Translations under genes and position numbers: made by a program
Shown: positions 22,471 through 33,307 of the stretch, one piece after another
Layout: every line of letters starts with the position of its first letter
Numbering within the stretch: position 1 is the stretch's first letter
Assembly: GCA_951230915.1 (NCBI GenBank)
Contig: OX579638.1
Coordinates: 26,988,696-27,052,695, forward strand
Reading direction: 5' to 3'
DNA: 64,000 bases
Source: Antitrichia curtipendula
Taxonomy: Eukaryota; Streptophyta; Bryopsida; Hypnales; Leucodontaceae
Notes under the pieces: model-generated
The model's input: only the letters and a program-made list of their open reading frames with translations
Told to the model about the DNA's origin: nothing
Database searches by the model: none

Positions 22471-25400
22471 GGGTGTAAGATAAACACAAAGAGAAAACAC
22501 ACAAGTTAGACCACGTAGCAACACAAAGCTCACACGCTAAAGGCCCCCCAAAGCGGCATTGCCAAGGTACGGTGGGGGGTGACTTTAGGATTAGTGCAAG
22601 ATACAAAGAAGACTCTTAAAACTTCACAAGTTAGACCACAACACATACAAGAGAGAGAGAGAGGCTCTCCACTTACAACAAGGTACCAAAAACTTCACAA
22701 AAGAGTACACAAAGCAAGGTAAAAGGACCCCCAAGGACCTTCAAAGCTTGAAAATAAGCAACAATGGAGCCAAAAGTGCTCCAAAAACACCGTAGAGGTT
22801 TCTTGGCTAAAACGCCAAAAATCCCAACATAAGTTGGACCCACGGACCCAAAACAAGATTTGGGGGTGTTCTTGAGAGAAAAATGGGGACCTTAAATAGG
22901 TTTCCAAGGCCCCACCCCTTCCTCAAGAGTTTTAAAGTAACCTTATCAACTTGGATTTTCATCCTCATCTTCAAAGATTTTCATCCTAATCCCTAAAAAA
23001 CTACTTTTACCTATCTACGCTGGACCAACCTCCTAACTTTTGGAGATTTACTCCAATTGTCAAACGGATTGCGCCATTGGCTCCAGATCGCCGCGTTTAG
23101 TCCAAGAGCCCTTCACCCCCCATACTGAGGACAAAAAACCATCGTAGGCTAATTTAGTTTAAAAACTAAACCGTGGTAAAATCCTAGATCTTGGGGGTCT
23201 CCTATTTTGAGAAATGTAAATAGCCTAGGGTCTCCGGTAGGTGTGAGGGAGCCGGAAAAGACTCTTGGTTGACTTCGTTTCGCCATCGTATGGTCCCGGG
23301 ATGCCGGTCAATGCGTCGGGGACCCCGCCACGTGATTAATTCTCGAGGAATCTTGCCGGTTCAGGTACTTGCTGCTATCGGAATGTTGCGAAACTTCATG
23401 GAGCGCATTATTAACATAAAACAAGCTAATATAATTTTTAGTGAGATTTTCTAGCAACCTGGGTAATTTCCATGAAATTCCCGTTGGAGGTTACCAGGGT
23501 TGACCACCCACAAAAGGTTCTTCTGCAAGTCGGAAGATGACGGGATTTTTCACATGACCTCTCAGGGGGTCACATGGAAGATGTGCAGGTGCGTTTCCGT
23601 ACTTGGCACAATTGGTCAGTGGAGATGAATTGGCCATCTTCTTGAGTTTATCGATGGTGCGGGAATCTTTTGCAGATAGAAGAATCTTGGCAAATCGATT
23701 TCGTCGTTGGATTCCTGGCATGCGATTCACCTTATGATACCATCCTTGGGCTGTAGATTCCTCCACGGGCCCGGTCTTGTGTCGGTTGCTCTTGCATGCT
23801 AATAATCGGGGTTTGGGGAATTTCTAAACCTAACTCTAGGACCCGACCTAGTGGCCTTGTTGTGGATCCCTCGGACTGACTTAGCCATGAATTGTCACAT
23901 TCATGGTGGGGTTTAGCCCTTTTGGGCCTATGTGACTTGAACCCTACAAATCTAACCGTTTCGTTCTTTCTACCTATTTTTGGGCCCGGTTTGGTGGGAT
24001 TCTAAGTCTAAACACAAATCTAGACCAAATACTATAATGGGTATGTTACAACCCTATTTTGGTCCTACACTCTTTTTATGGCTTTTTGTATATTTTTCTT
24101 AACTTTAAATTGCAAATTTCCAAAAAAATAATTCTACGAGTCCCAAGTGACAAATTGGGAACTCACAGTAAGGAAATAGAATGTTTCAAACACTCCGTAC
24201 TTCTATTAAGACCCTTCACTATATTGATAGAGATTTCTACCAAATATCACTCAAACTCTCTTTTTACAAATTTTCTTCAAGAATATGACTAAAAAAAGCA
24301 AAAATGCAAAAAAAACCCCTCGGGATTAGACACAATTAGCACAAAGATGATAAGAATCTGAGGATAATTTGTCTTCATCCATGACGTGAATTCTTTTGAC
24401 TTGTACACACTCTAGAAATCTATCAATCAAATCAATTTCATATCCTTGTCTAGCTTTAATTGCCCTATTTGCTCTTCTATGCATGGTTGCAATATTTCCT
24501 CTACAAAATCAGTGCATATTTCTGCATTTGACTAATGATTAATTGGATGTGTAACTTTCTCACATCTAATTCGCCCAACATTTTGTGGAGGTAAGCATCT
24601 TGTTGTGTCCCTATAAAGACAACTTGGAATGGGAGTAGATTTCAATTAGAATGAAGCATTTTGACAAAAAATGATAGGGGTCATACAAATTTTCATGATA
24701 CGATGAGTATAGATGTGGATAGATAGTATGGATGATAAACTGGACATGGTTAAAAAAATTTGTGATGAAGGGTGGTTGACTAAAATTGTGCCACAATATT
24801 AGTAGTATATATATGAAAAATAAAAAATGTAAATGTAAGACATTGACCACAAGTGGAAAAAATTGTCACATTGCACAAATAGGGAGATTTACCTTTGTAG
24901 GTTCACCAAATTGAAAACTGTACAATATGAAGATAGAGTTTATAGTCCATTTAACTTTAATCTTTGAAGCCATATAAGTTGAGCACACTCATATTGTATG
25001 GAATGTTCATGGGATAGTTTGAGTGGGGATTTTAAAGTGCTCAATGATAAACTTGTTATTAAAAACCACCACTTGATCAATGGCACTTGAATTGAATTGA
25101 TTGTTGTTGGTTTCATGGTGTATATCCTATACATGTATGTAGTAGAGAAAGAAAAATTTGTGAAGTGGAGAAAAGATGGAAAAAATTGGACACTTAAATT
25201 TTATGTATAAAATATCCCTACTTTAAAAATCACAAGAATGAACTTACATAAAAACTATAGGGTATCAAAAATATGACCCTTTTAACCATTAAGTAAAAAT
25301 ATTTTCATTTTAAATACAATAATTAAGGTAAATAGCCCCACATTAGTTAGACAGTTACCCCTTTAACTAATGTATATACTTTAAATTCCAAGGAGTGATC

Positions 25401-26092
25401 TTCCCTCATAAGATTGTGGTAATGGTTGGGTGGTTGATGCAAATGAGAGGATCTAATAGATGTTAGAATTGGGTGATTGGCGGCATAAGGTTATTTTACT
25501 TCATTGTCAACTTATGCTCATACTCAGAATTTAAGTATGTAAGTCAATGTGTAGGAAATTTTTAGACCTCCCCTAGTTCATTTCTTCCTTCTACTGAGTT
25601 CTACAAGAATGGACCAAGTTTTTTTCAATGGTCATCAATTCCATCCTCCTAACTTCAAAGTCTACTAGTTTATTTCCTTCAATATTATTTTCTCACTAGA
25701 TTTTTCAATCACAGTTTTTCAACTACTATGGATGATACAAAGACAATTATTTGTCTCTTGTAATCTACTCTATGGACAAGTATATATTTTGATCCTTTAA
25801 CTTTCTAAGAAAAGGCCCCTTCTATTGAAATTAAGTGAATTCCTATTTGATTTGTGTAGACAAATAATTGTGGCGGTATAAATAAGCCTTGACAATGTGC
25901 GCAACTCTCTATGCCATCTTCAACCCTATCTCTATTTAGTCTTTAGGTTTCTTTCTTGTAACCCATGTAACTTTCTTATAGCTTCAATTTTAAGTTGCTT
26001 CTAATAAATGCATGTGACCAATTCAAACTAGCTCTAAAAAGCTCTCCTACCATTTTGTTGAAGTAAATGAATTTGTCTTGCTTGAATTTGCA

Positions 26093-26290
26093 ACGATGCT
26101 AGTTTGTGAGCCTAAAATGGAGAGCTTATAAGCTGTGAGCGTATTTTTAGCGAGCCCAGACAATTATGTATTAAAATATTGGTGAATTATTTAAAAATAT
26201 TGGAAAATGCAATTTTTATATTTTTATATTGCTAAATATAGTAAGATGTCAGTCCTATTACTGTGGCCCTATGACCGTGGCGTCCCCATT
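26093..26290 (+). repeat. Older repeat, empty-site relative of the locus around 8800/9766
   Basis: GATGCTAGTTTGTGAGC followed by GAGAGCTTATAAGCTGTGAGCGTAT matches the left flank (8795-8831) joined directly to the right flank (9766 on) of copy b, without that element. Similarity continues to CCTATGACCGTGG at 26265. Confidence 0.65.
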
Positions 26291-26799
26291 TTCCAGCAAC
26301 CTCTACACTTTAGAGCCCATTTTCTCGGGTAAATTGTCAACAACCCCTCCCCCAGTGAATCCCATTTCTTACGAATGTGTAGGCCTATATTTCTTTTGGT
26401 ACCATAGTAAGAAGCAAAACCATTTGTTTTCTCCATACTGACACAACAAATGGGATGCAAGAGTGTGATGAATTCCAAAAGTCCATTGTCTAATCCTGAC
26501 AATACATTACGGTCTTCATTAAAACATATGAATGTTCCAATTCACGTAGTTTAGGGTCACAAAGTTAGTCCTACTATATCCCTATCCTTCTCTTCCTTCT
26601 TTTGCCTTCATGGAACTTACATGTTCTAGACCACAAGTTCACATACACGACATAGTAGATAAATAATGCTCAAACACAATCTATTAATCTCTGGAATCCG
26701 TTTACACATGTAGGGCTTCTTGGCTCTTAGAAACTATGCGTTTGCATAACGAGACCAATGTCCAGAAATACATCCAATGCTACTTAGAAAAATATAAAG

Positions 26800-29700
26800 C
26801 TATAATGGACAAAACGTACATTTGAGTGATACTTGGACATAAAATTTGAATACTATCAGCTGCGTAAAATCATCCCGGCTCTCAAGAACTATCATGACTT
26901 CATCCATGCTCAAGCTTGGTGCATGAATGAACTTTTCTGTCTTGTAGTCCGCCTTGCATAGATAACAAAAAATGTAGTACAAGTGCTTGCAGTTTATATA
27001 CTTTCTTCGTTTCCCAATGGATGCTAAGGCCATACTACTAAAGTACAAGCAAGTGCAAGATGGAAAATTGCACAAAATTATGCGGTATACCTTATGGTCA
27101 TGTTCAGTACCAGATTGCAAAGTGATGACAGTTCCAAGGCCTGGATATGGAAGAATGTTCACTCCAAAAATAGTTTCTGTCACATTTCTTGCACTTTTCC
27201 ATTGGTTACGATGATCTTCAGTGGGCGCTTTTTCGTTCCTTCGAATAGACTTTCCATTGCGAATGGATGGAGGTTAATCCGCATGAGGCGGCCTTGGATG
27301 AGTCCACACTACAACTTCAAATAGTTTTGACGATGTGAACAAACGCCGCGGAGACAAGCATAGCCGTTGTTGAAGGTGGAATCCCGCCTCTTCAAACATA
27401 ATGATCTCATTAGAAGTTAAATTAGTTCCAATTGCCACTAGCCATACATCTGGAATTTTGGGTCAACTAAGCACATAAGGTCTTTTTGGACCCATCACAC
27501 AACGCTTAATATCATCTGGACAAAACCAGAATTCATTTGTTTCCACCCTTGTACCTTTGAACTCTCGCTTTTGGCCTTTATATATGGGAGCTGCTATTGC
27601 TTTAGAGCCCCTGACTATAAACATTGTGTACTTGACCTTTGTTTGCAACTGAATTGCATGGCATTTCCTCCTAGACTTCACAGAAATGCGAGCAATGTGC
27701 CATTCAGACATGTCACAATCTATTTCAAACACATGCTTCACATGAGGCATAACGGGGGTGGTATTCGGAAAATTTGAATTGGGTGCTTCTATACACTCAT
27801 TTTGAACTTGCGGGTGCGAAAAATTTACCTTGTCTGGGCGATGAGAATCACCTTTAGAACCAATGGATAGGTCCAATTTCTGCTTTGATGACCCAAAGAC
27901 TTCTTCTCCTTCCAAGTGCGGTATGCGAGTGCAATATTCTTCAACACCAGACATGCTACACAAAGCATCTGTGATTTTTTTACCATCCATGGATGCAACT
28001 GCTCTCTTGAGCTTCAAATCGTGACAAGATGGTCCCGCCATTCAAATATACTCGGTAATTTGTCATTTGCATGAAAGCGCGGACCCAATCATCACATGTA
28101 GCAACATACAAGTCCGTGCTACGTTTACCAAATGCCTGCAACCACTTATTGTGCACGATTTCCGACAAATTACAAGATGGCATATCAGCCAATTCTTCCA
28201 ATGATAGATCCTGCAATATACAATATGTATTACATAATAGAATATTGAGAGAAAAAAAATACTTGAACATGTTTAGGGTTGAAAACTATAGACAAAAATT
28301 TATAAACTTACCATTTCCATAAACCCGCCCCATTGCCGATATCTGAAGTGCCAGAATGCTAATCACAACTCTAATTCCCTCAAAGATTCCTCTATTGATG
28401 CACCAGAGGAGTACCACCATGTTTTTATCTGTAAGTACATGTTTTTTGCTTCTGCTAGGGTCTTGGCGTCTTTGTAGTCTCTACAAAGCTTCATGTGCTG
28501 ACTTTGGAACTCTCTTCTAATGAGTCTTTCAGTGTGCTGCTTCAATGACGTTGCCCAGTGGAAAAGGCAAGTACATTCCCAGTCAATCATCTTCACAGTT
28601 GGATCACCTAATCCATATACAATGCGAACAGCGTTCCAATTTGCTTGAGCATTGTCCGCCATAAACCCTTTGAAGTTTGGATAAGGTATACCATTCTTCT
28701 CCATAACCTTGTTTAGGCATTTCCACATTATGACTTGACCCTCAGTGTCTTTAGTTTGCATATCGCATATTGCTATTGTCATAACCTTGCAGAATATTGA
28801 ATCATATACATGACATGCTATAGTTGTCCAATCTTTAACACGCTTGGCGTAATCAAATATGATCCAATAATTTTCTAGATCCCTCCCTGCTTGCATTTGC
28901 CTTACCAAATCAACACCGCTTCTAGGACCATCAACCAACATCTTGAAAACGTAAACTTTGTCCTTTCCATGTCCTGGAAATACACTGCCGTGGATGAACT
29001 CTATCTTTGCTTGTTTCTTCATTGCTAGAATACGGTCTATTTCTCCCCCCCTTGCTTGAGTTCTTGAATGAGGCAATAATATTCCGCACGTTTGGAGAGC
29101 TCAGGACCTGAAATTTGTCCATAACATCATCCAGCGCCTTCCCTCGCAACATCTCTTTGGGACCATCGCCGGCATGAACAAGAAATGTGTCTAGGAATTC
29201 CTTGCTAGCAGCCAAAGCTATGGCGGATACTTTTGCAGTAGGGGTCTTCTCCACTTCACGAGCAATGAGATTTGTTATGGTAGTCAAAGAATCCCTACAC
29301 AAACCATCTGCCACAGGGTGTTTGTGATTGCTAAGATGAATGCAAGCCCAGGACATATCCGGTCCACTAAAAACATAATAAATCTTTCCGTCACAAAAAT
29401 CAATACAAGTAGGACTTTCTTTACAGACCTTGCAAACTAATGACAAATCTTTTGGAGGAATGTCTCCAACATTGAATGGAGAAATGGTATTACCAAACCA
29501 CTCAGTCTCATTTCTCTTGGAGCATCTTTTCAAATAGTTGCATGCATTGTTCATACATATTAAATGTCCAACACAATTGGACGTCTTGAACTTCAGATCT
29601 AAGTCATTGTGAATGTTCGAGGTTATTGTATGACACCATGTGTGACCATGTATTGTTTGTCCATTCCACTCATATTCTTAGAAGATACTTAAGAGGCCGA

Positions 29701-30650
29701 TGATCGAGAAGGTAGCAACTCAAATAAAATATCACCATCAAAATGAGATGGAAGAAATTGGACCTTCTCGTACTGAATAGATTCAAAGTCTATATGTGCT
29801 ACTTTGTTCCTACACCCCTTGACATTTGATAACTTCTTCAGACTGTGTATTATACTTGGAAATTGACGGTCTAGTGGATACAATGAAGGGCGTGACAATG
29901 AAGAACTATCCGGACTACTATGGAGGCCAAAGGTAGATTGTGGAGTGCTTGCACTCGTTGACGCATGTACCATCATACGTGCCTTTGATGAAAAACGACC
30001 TTGTGCAACCACCTCTCCCTTTGAGTCACTAGATAACTCTACTACTAGATTTAAGAGTTGTTGGGTTGGTGCACCCACATTGTTACAACCTCTTGAATCC
30101 TTTGATGCCAAAGGACTATTAGGTTCGATTTTAACATCTCTAAGAGATGTAAATTGAACAACAGAAGCATCAGATTGTGGTATCAATATTTCAGTCAATC
30201 CTACCATGTGATCTATAGACAAACCAAATGCCCTATAGCGACCTTTAGATAGAATCCAGTAATGACCATTCTCACTTCTAGTCTTGTCCATCAACACTGA
30301 TTCGAGCAAAGTTCCACTCTCAGACATAACTTCCTCTTCAACATAAATGGAAGAAGGAATGAAGCCATATTAGACATGAAGTAGATGCACTGGAAGTTCA
30401 GCAATACCATCTGCATTCACTCGAAGACGTAGGGGCACCTCATGACCGTCTGCTCGGATAGTGACCATTTTGCAATACCAAGAGAATTTCTCGAAGCCAA
30501 GAAATATGTGCGGTGATGAGACTTTCACATGAAGTGAATTAGAACGGAAAATATAAAGGAAGCGCCAATTGCATAAATGTAGATGAAGAGGAAAAGTGCA
30601 CAGCCATTTATTGAGTCTAGTAATGAATGCACTAACTAAATGAATATTCT
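26800..30650 (-). pseudogene. MULE-like DNA transposase, decayed
   Basis: Read right to left. 30650-29689: an N-terminal region with FLGFEKFSWYCKM. 29650-28931: a zinc-binding head (CVGHLICMNNACNYLKRC) and helix-rich part. 29060-28320: a DDE-type core with IFDYAKRVKDWTT, MTIAICDMQTKDTE, FKGFMADNAQANW and CLFHW. 28211-27463: continuation after an apparent intron (donor GTAAGT at 28312). 27183-26800: a SWIM-type zinc finger, C-T-C...C-K-H. This order fits Mutator-like transposases. It is broken by an in-frame TAA near 30372, a TGA at about 28360 inside LEL*LAFWHF, and frameshifts near 29690, 29060 and 28030. The frames are otherwise long, so the damage is recent. No terminal repeats located. 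Confidence 0.65.
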
Positions 30651-32390
30651 ATTTTCAATATTTTATATATATATATATAAGGCCACATTAAGCGCCACTG
30701 CTGGCATAACGAAAACAATCTGATTTCAAAAAATGCAAGATGGCCTAAACACTGACATATATTGTCGTCTTCCCAAATGTAGTGTAATTACAAAATAATT
30801 CAATCTTAGTCAGGAATCTCGAAAAGCTTTACACTGCAGACATAATGAATACCAAAAGATAGTAGTACTCTCCACTAATAAACCTATATAGAACAAGAAA
30901 TCATTGTGGCAGTTAGTAAAGGCTATATAGTGACTATACTTAATTCTATTTATCAATAGCATTAAGTGTAAATCCGTTTATACGCCTAGCAACTATACAC
31001 AAATCAGCTACAATATGCAATGATACAGAACCAACGGAACAAAGACAAAACCCCTATATTGAAGATCTAGAAGAAGCATCAACCATGTCACCAATGTTGC
31101 CATCACAACCAACTAGTCTATGGATGCAATCTCACTCAACCAAAAAATCACTTCAAATATGCTTAGCAAATTGCTTGCTTGTACTTTGAGACTCCATACA
31201 CATAATGCTGAGTTGTGATATTGGCACCTTGTGATCAGAAATTTGAAGATGTCGAGCGAAATCCAGTGAGTCTAGGATGAATGAATGAAGAACCATTGTA
31301 TTAACGATGCCATAAATTTAATTATTGCAGATAGAGGCTATTTGGAGGGTTAAGGTCACAGTGGTGCTACAATAATTGTTGGGTACCATTAAACCGATCA
31401 GAATAATAATTTGCCGTTACAATGAAACTGTCGAAGGAATAGAATTGGCTAAAATTCCCCCACGTAGCCGGATTCGAGAATCAAGAATCTCTTAACTGGA
31501 CTTATAGTGCCACCGTAGATTGACAGATATAAAATATAATCCAGCCACCCATGCACACATTTCTCCATCATGTGCTTTCAATGTTGAGGGCAGTGGTAAC
31601 AATTGTACCTCAATTTTGCAAATCATCTACCAATTTTAAAAATGTAGATTTAGATAAATATAAAAACCTTTGTGTGGAAAAATAGTTAGAAGAATATAGC
31701 ATTTATCAGTTTGTAGCAATAACAGTCTAGAGGTATTCACCGAAAATCACTTTGGCTATTATTGATCTAGCGTATCGCATATGAACTGATATCATCTTTA
31801 AGTGAATCCTAAATACACGTACAAGTAATCCAGTGGTAAGGTAGAAGGCTCGAGTGTAATTCGGGACATAGCCTTCACTGATGTACAAACAATGTACATT
31901 TCAAGGGTGGACGATGTAGGAGGTCTCTGCTAGTCAAAATTGAAATTTTCATAACTAATTTTAAAATGCTCAAAGAAATGTAAGACGACTTTGGGAAGAT
32001 GCCGAATCCACTTCTCTTTCAAGGAGAATCTATTGAATAATATCTCTGGAATATTTCAGTCTTTTCCAAAATTCAGTTTCAGCTTGTAGGTGTTTGGTTT
32101 CTTGACCTAATACCTTATTCAACCGGTATTCACTGAAACTAAAGGCCTATACAGACTGTGCTCGGTTCTACTCCTACGCGGCAATCCCTGTTTGTGCAAC
32201 GTGATCTTCGAACTGCAGGCAGCATTTGCGAAAGTCCCCGTCCGTGCTTTCGGAACATCGGACACCAAGCCCCAGCTACTTGTGACACTGGGCTTCTCCT
32301 TCTGAAATGCAAGGAGTGGGTAGACGTACTCCATTTTAATAAGAACCTTCCGTGTTTAGTTCTCCAGAATAGTTTGAAGGCGGAAGTCGC
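30651..32390. other. Gene-free spacer
   Basis: Contains a short (TA)n run at 30663-30680 and mostly unique-looking AT-rich sequence. 32140-32390 becomes GC-richer and may be the 5' untranslated region of the possible exon that follows. Confidence 0.45.
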
Positions 32391-32463
32391 CATGGCTATA
32401 AGGTCTCAGGCGCGGCGCGGGCAGTTGACAAGCGTGGATGTCCCCCCCTCGAAATATGTTGAG
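32391..32463 (+). CDS. Possible first coding exon of an unknown gene
   Basis: ATG at 32391 in good context (CGCCATGG) opens a short frame (MAIRSQARRGQLTSVDV...) that meets a donor-like GAG|GTAATT at 32463/32464; without splicing it stops after 28 codons. The region is GC-rich compared with its surroundings. No family recognised and no continuation found to the right of the giant hAT element, so support is weak. Confidence 0.25.
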
Positions 32464-32552
32464 GTAATTGATTTCTGAAACTTGCAACCTATGTTGTGTC
32501 GATGCCGTGAGACTTCAATGACTAGATTGCTGTGCTATCTTTACAAACACCG

Positions 32553-32560
32553 CTCAGTAG
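32553..32560 (+). repeat. 8-bp target site duplication, left (CTCAGTAG)
   Basis: Identical to 58946-58953; the bases abut the CAGGG tip exactly. Confidence 0.88.
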
Positions 32561-32756
32561 CAGGGTTGTTCTGCGTGACCTGGCGACATCGCGACAGACA
32601 GACATCACGCGACATCCAGGAGACCCTCCGCGACGTCACATAAAGTCAAATTTACCTTTGACCTTTCAAAAAATTACCCCCTTTTTACCTAAGCTACGTG
32701 GATGCCATGTGGCGTCCGCGTGGTACATTTTAGGGGCGCATGCGGGTGTGACGTGG

Positions 32757-32945
32757 ACGGGCGACTTCGGGTACACAGCGACCGCGGGTAGGGGCGACTT
32801 CGTGTTAGGGCGACCTCAGGTAGGGCGACCTCAAGTAGGGCGACTTCGTGTAAGGGCGACCGCAGGTAGGAGAACGCAGGTGTAGGCGACCTCGGGTAGG
32901 AGAACACAAGTATGGGAGAATGCGGGTAAGGGAGACCGCGGCTGA
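32757..32945 (-). repeat. Left subterminal motif array (GGCGAC orientation)
   Basis: About eight copies of GGGCGAC(C/T)(T/G)C followed by RGGT, spaced 12-22 bp, beginning about 200 bp inside the left tip. The orientation is opposite to that of the right array at 58443-58735, as expected of subterminal transposase-binding repeats. Confidence 0.8.
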
Positions 32946-32949
32946 GGCG

Positions 32950-33147
32950 AACGCTCGGACCCGCGGTCGCCTCCTTTTGGACCCGAAGTCGCCCTATTCG
33001 ACCTGAAGTCGCCCCTCCTAGACCCGCGGTCGCCCATATTGGACCCGAAGTCGCCCCCTCCTGGACCCGCGGTCTCCCAAGCTGGACCCAAAGTCGCCCA
33101 GAACACATGCTCAAAGAAGCGTACCCGTGCTCGCCCACCTATATATC
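32950..33147 (+). promoter_or_regulatory. Promoter of the RING-H2 gene: GTCGCC array plus TATA box
   Basis: Seven copies of GGACCCGCGGTCGCC or GGACCCGAAGTCGCC type in the direction of transcription, alternating between the CGCG and CGAA versions at about 24-bp intervals. A TATATAT box follows at 33140-33146, inside CGCCCACCTATATATCC. Transcription would start near 33170, which puts the coding ATG at 33308 after a short leader. A small out-of-frame upstream ATG lies at 33219. Confidence 0.75.
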
Positions 33148-33307
33148 CATGCGCCCGTACGGTCTTCTTCACCTTCATTCTCCACTTTGGCTCTCTGTCT
33201 TGTATCCTTTATTGGCTGCATGCGTGATCCCTGTGTTGAATGTTTACTTCTTACTTTTCATTCATCCCAGCTTGTGTTATCGCAAGTTCTCGACGTACAG
33301 AGATTCC

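Larger units (their letters stand above)
19111..26092. other. Gene-free region with several small tandem repeats
   Basis: No coding region recognised in either strand. 20470-22560 contains the repeats listed separately. 19970-20340 and 22540-23970 are GC-richer and look like non-coding remnants of a larger element, but I found no matching terminal repeats. 24060-26090 is plain AT-rich spacer. Confidence 0.5.

Noticed and set aside
30660..30680. TATATATATATATATA as promoter
   Set aside because: Simple AT run in a spacer with no gene start at a suitable distance.
32689..33178. Open frames on the minus strand through the GTCGCC array
   Set aside because: GC-rich short repeats read as repetitive Arg/Pro/Ser peptides; they lie in the promoter of the plus-strand gene and have no homology.
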